From an uncultured Paracoccaceae bacterium (GTDB taxonomy: Bacteria; Pseudomonadota; Alphaproteobacteria; Rhodobacterales; Rhodobacteraceae), in assembly GCA_947492475.1 (NCBI GenBank), contig CANLNM010000003.1, positions 186,001-250,000 on the forward strand: 64,000 nt of DNA. Direction: 5' to 3'. A model generated the notes under the pieces. The model was not told where the DNA came from, searched no databases, and saw nothing but the letters and a program-made list of their open reading frames with translations. Position numbers and translations under genes: made by a program. Each line of letters opens with the position of its first letter. Positions within the stretch are counted from its first letter, which is position 1. Positions 61,695 to 64,000 of the stretch are shown in pieces.

Positions 61695-62300
61695 ATGACC
61701 ATTTCTAACACGCCTTTCGTTTTCGCCACAGCTGTCGCCGCTTGCACCTTGATCGGGGGGATGGCGGTGGCTTGCCCGATTGCCTCTGATTTGCAACGCG
61801 GCATTCAGTTGAATTTCACCGATGGCACCCAAGAAGTGTATACCAGCATGAAAGAAGGGCTGGTGCGGGCGGTTGGCGGCAATCCCGGCGATGATCAATA
61901 TCAGTTGGATCTGGCCTATGGGGTCTATTTGCTGGTGTCACAGGACATCATTGATGGTCAGCCTGATTTTGGCTCGCGTTTGACCACGGCCTTTCCGATG
62001 TCCATCGCGCAAATGCCAATCCCCCAAGCTGGCGCCAGATGGCAGGCGGACGTGACCCTCACCGATGCGGATGGCACATCCCCGGAAACACAAACCTTTG
62101 CGATGGGCGGTCCACGCACCCAGATCATCGGCGACTGCAGCTACGAAGCCATTGATATCATGGTGCATTATGACGGGGCCGAACAATTGGTCGACGGGCT
62201 TGTTTTGTTGCCAGAACTGGGGTTCGCCTATCTGTCATGGTTTGAAGACAATGACGGGGCACGATCAGATTACCCCGTCGCCAGCATTTCAGCACGCTAA
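61695..62300 (+). CDS. Exported protein of unknown function
   Basis: A 201-residue protein when started at the ATG at 61695 (MTISNTPFVFATAVAACTLIGGMAVACP): a Sec signal with a possible lipobox-like AVAC. The mature part has beta-rich features (GIQLNFTDGTQEVY, PRTQIIGDCSYEAIDIMVHYDG, FAYLSWFED) and three Cys. The open frame extends 267 bases upstream but lacks a convincing start. It is followed convergently by the FtsX-like permease. The family is unknown. Confidence 0.68.
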   Translation: MTISNTPFVFATAVAACTLIGGMAVACPIASDLQRGIQLNFTDGTQEVYTSMKEGLVRAVGGNPGDDQYQLDLAYGVYLLVSQDIIDGQPDFGSRLTTAFPMSIAQMPIPQAGARWQADVTLTDADGTSPETQTFAMGGPRTQIIGDCSYEAIDIMVHYDGAEQLVDGLVLLPELGFAYLSWFEDNDGARSDYPVASISAR

Positions 62301-62318
62301 GGCACATGCGCCTGCAGA

Positions 62319-64000
62319 TTATTCGCGGGCGCGCAAAATTTGCGCAGGCCGTGCCGCCAAGGGACGCAGTGCAAACAGCAAACCCGCCAACAATGTCGCT
62401 ACAATGCCGCCTACGACAATGGCCAATGCAGACCCCCAGATGATGGTAAAATCACTCTCCATCACAAACTTGCTGACGGCCCAGCCCCCCAATATCCCGG
62501 CAAACAGCGACACAATCCCGGCCGCCGCCCCAAGCAACGCGGCACGCAAGGCAAAGCTGCCCAAAATGCGCGCGCGTGATGCGCCCAAGGTTTTCAGCAC
62601 CGCACTTTCATAGGTACGCGCCCGTTCACCCGCCGCAGCCGCCCCCATCAGCACCAGAAATCCGGTCAGCAATGTTGCGCCTGCTCCGTAGCGCGTTGCC
62701 GTTGCGATCCCGCTCAGGACTTCTACCACGCGGTCAATGCCATCCCGTACACGGATGGCCGTGATATTGGGATAGGCCTGCGCTAGATCCCGCAAAATCG
62801 CGGCTTCTGCGTCCTCTTGTGCGTAAACGGTGGCGATCCAGCTATGAGGCGCCCCCGCCAAGGCCCCGGGATTCATCGAAATCACAAACCCAATTCCTGC
62901 GGTTTCAAAATGCACTTCGCGAAAACTGGCAAGGGTGGCGACGATGTCGCGTCCCAAAATGTTAATCGTGATTTCATCCCCGATAGAGAGCCCCATTTCG
63001 CGGGCCTCTTCATCAGAAAAACTGATCAACGGAGGTCCGGCATAATCTTCGCCCCACCACGCACCTTCGGTTAGGGTTGTCCCATCGGGCAATGCCCCGG
63101 CATAGGTCACGCCGCGATCCCCCTGGATCACCCAATGATCCCCCACCACATCGGCGGCCGGTTGGCCATTGATGCGGGTGATAATACCCCGCAGCATCGG
63201 TGCCGCCTCAACCTGTGAAACGCCTGTATCGCCGTTCAACCGCTCATGAAATCCATCAATTTGGCCGGGCTGAATATCAACAAAGAAATAAGACGGCGCG
63301 ACATCCGGCAATTCATCCGCAATTGAGTTTCGCAAATTTCCGTCGATCTGCCCAACAGCGGCCAGCACCGCCAATCCCAATCCGAGCGATAAGACAACCG
63401 ATGTGGTTTCCCCGCCCGGATCACCAATCGCCGCCAGAGCGGAACGCAGGGACGGACGCCCCCGTGCCCAGACGCGGGTTTGACGTGCGACAGCCCGCGC
63501 CAACATCGCCGCCAGCACCAATAGGATGAGCGCCCCCGTGATGCCGCCTGCGGTCCACAATGTCAGAAACATCGTCCCCGAAAACCAGATCGCCGCCGCC
63601 AGCAGCAGACCGACCAAGCCCAGCGTCGCAATAACATAGCGTAGCGCAGGCAGGCCGCGCACGGACCCAAATGCGTCCCGAAACAAGGTGGCGGCCTTGA
63701 TTTCCTCAGCGCGGGCCAAGGGCCATAATGTGAATATCAGCGCGGTCAAAATCCCGTAAATCGCCGCCTCAACCAGGACCGAGGGATAGACCGCAAACAA
63801 GGCCGGGATCGGCAATTGCGCCGCGATCACAGGGGCCAAGGCCAAAGGGATCACAACGCCAAGGATCAACCCCAACGCCACCCCAACCAAGGTCAAAACG
63901 CCGATTTGGATGAAATAGGTCTGAAAGATGATGTTGCGCGTCGCCCCGAGGGTCTTCAACGTGGCAATGACACCGGTTTTGCCGGCCAAATAGGCGCGCA
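62319..64000 (-). CDS. ABC transporter permease, FtsX family (partial)
   Basis: The C-terminal part (over 556 residues) of an FtsX-domain permease; the start lies beyond the right edge. The visible part begins within the first FtsX domain (LAGKTGVIATLKTLGATRN), then four or more hydrophobic segments, a large periplasmic region (about 190 residues), and a second FtsX domain (ESAVLKTLGASRARILG). The design matches the YbbP / LolC-like permeases moving lipids or lipoproteins. An ATPase partner should lie upstream, outside the window. Confidence 0.88.
   Translation of the reverse strand, partial: RAYLAGKTGVIATLKTLGATRNIIFQTYFIQIGVLTLVGVALGLILGVVIPLALAPVIAAQLPIPALFAVYPSVLVEAAIYGILTALIFTLWPLARAEEIKAATLFRDAFGSVRGLPALRYVIATLGLVGLLLAAAIWFSGTMFLTLWTAGGITGALILLVLAAMLARAVARQTRVWARGRPSLRSALAAIGDPGGETTSVVLSLGLGLAVLAAVGQIDGNLRNSIADELPDVAPSYFFVDIQPGQIDGFHERLNGDTGVSQVEAAPMLRGIITRINGQPAADVVGDHWVIQGDRGVTYAGALPDGTTLTEGAWWGEDYAGPPLISFSDEEAREMGLSIGDEITINILGRDIVATLASFREVHFETAGIGFVISMNPGALAGAPHSWIATVYAQEDAEAAILRDLAQAYPNITAIRVRDGIDRVVEVLSGIATATRYGAGATLLTGFLVLMGAAAAGERARTYESAVLKTLGASRARILGSFALRAALLGAAAGIVSLFAGILGGWAVSKFVMESDFTIIWGSALAIVVGGIVATLLAGLLFALRPLAARPAQILRARE

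Overview
The window is a chromosomal segment of an alphaproteobacterium, almost certainly a marine Rhodobacteraceae (Roseobacter group). The signs are the trmB / metK-lnt-corC-ybeY-phoH housekeeping neighbourhood, a SAM/SAH-type riboswitch in front of metK (a class known from Rhodobacterales), the irr / fabA / fabB / fabI group, a class I (archaeal-type) lysyl-tRNA synthetase, an NDUFS4-like complex I subunit and many small lipoproteins. Base composition is fairly GC-rich and gene density is high, with many 1-4 base overlaps. There is no CRISPR array, rRNA operon, complete insertion sequence or prophage. One tRNA gene is present, tRNA-Arg(TCT).

Layout. 1-12.5 kb: small envelope proteins, a PhnA-like protein, lepA flanked by two unrecognised accessory genes (one clearly AT-rich), an acyltransferase, PPK2, a LMW phosphatase / M50 protease pair, a sirtuin, a PCuAC copper chaperone pair and rpmB. 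12.5-19.2 kb: meaB with a coupled hydrolase, hrpB, trmB and gnd. 19.2-20.9 kb: a less conserved stretch with a HELMH protein, an exported protein and about 340 bases without a gene. 20.9-28.9 kb: metK with its riboswitch, lnt, corC, ybeY, phoH, an envelope pair sharing an uncharacterised domain, and miaB. 29-36.5 kb: a glycosyltransferase-like protein, a RayT-like protein lacking its catalytic residues, irr, fabA, a self-contained phoX unit placed inside the fab group, fabB, fabI and an FKBP. 36.6-40.3 kb: a four-gene translationally coupled cassette. 40.4-46.4 kb: catabolic and transport genes (PcaD-like, MFS, ADH, enolase superfamily, GST, WYL regulator). 46.5-48.2 kb: a TetR / PspA / YiaA-type envelope-stress module with three matching palindromic operators and a clear sigma-70-type promoter. 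48.4-50.6 kb: a TupBCA tungstate importer. 50.8-57.3 kb: tRNA-Arg, complex I subunit, uvrB, small proteins, USP, a PBP4-type peptidase and TerB. 57.4-64 kb: class I LysRS, an orphan beta-helix (pectate-lyase-3-like) protein that may be a phage or gene-transfer-agent-type tail fibre, an exported protein, and a truncated FtsX-family permease running off the right edge.

The most interesting items are the TetR-PspA-YiaA regulon with its operator geometry, the orphan tail-fibre-like gene, the unnamed envelope domain shared by an OmpA-like protein and the adjacent lipoprotein, phoX inserted into the fatty-acid synthesis group with its own control signals, the catalytically degenerate RayT, a leader with an Arg-rich mini-ORF and large hairpin before the PcaD-like gene, and several short ORFs (25, 43 and 59 residues) with good ribosome binding sites. 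All functions are read from motifs and memory of families; no searches were run.
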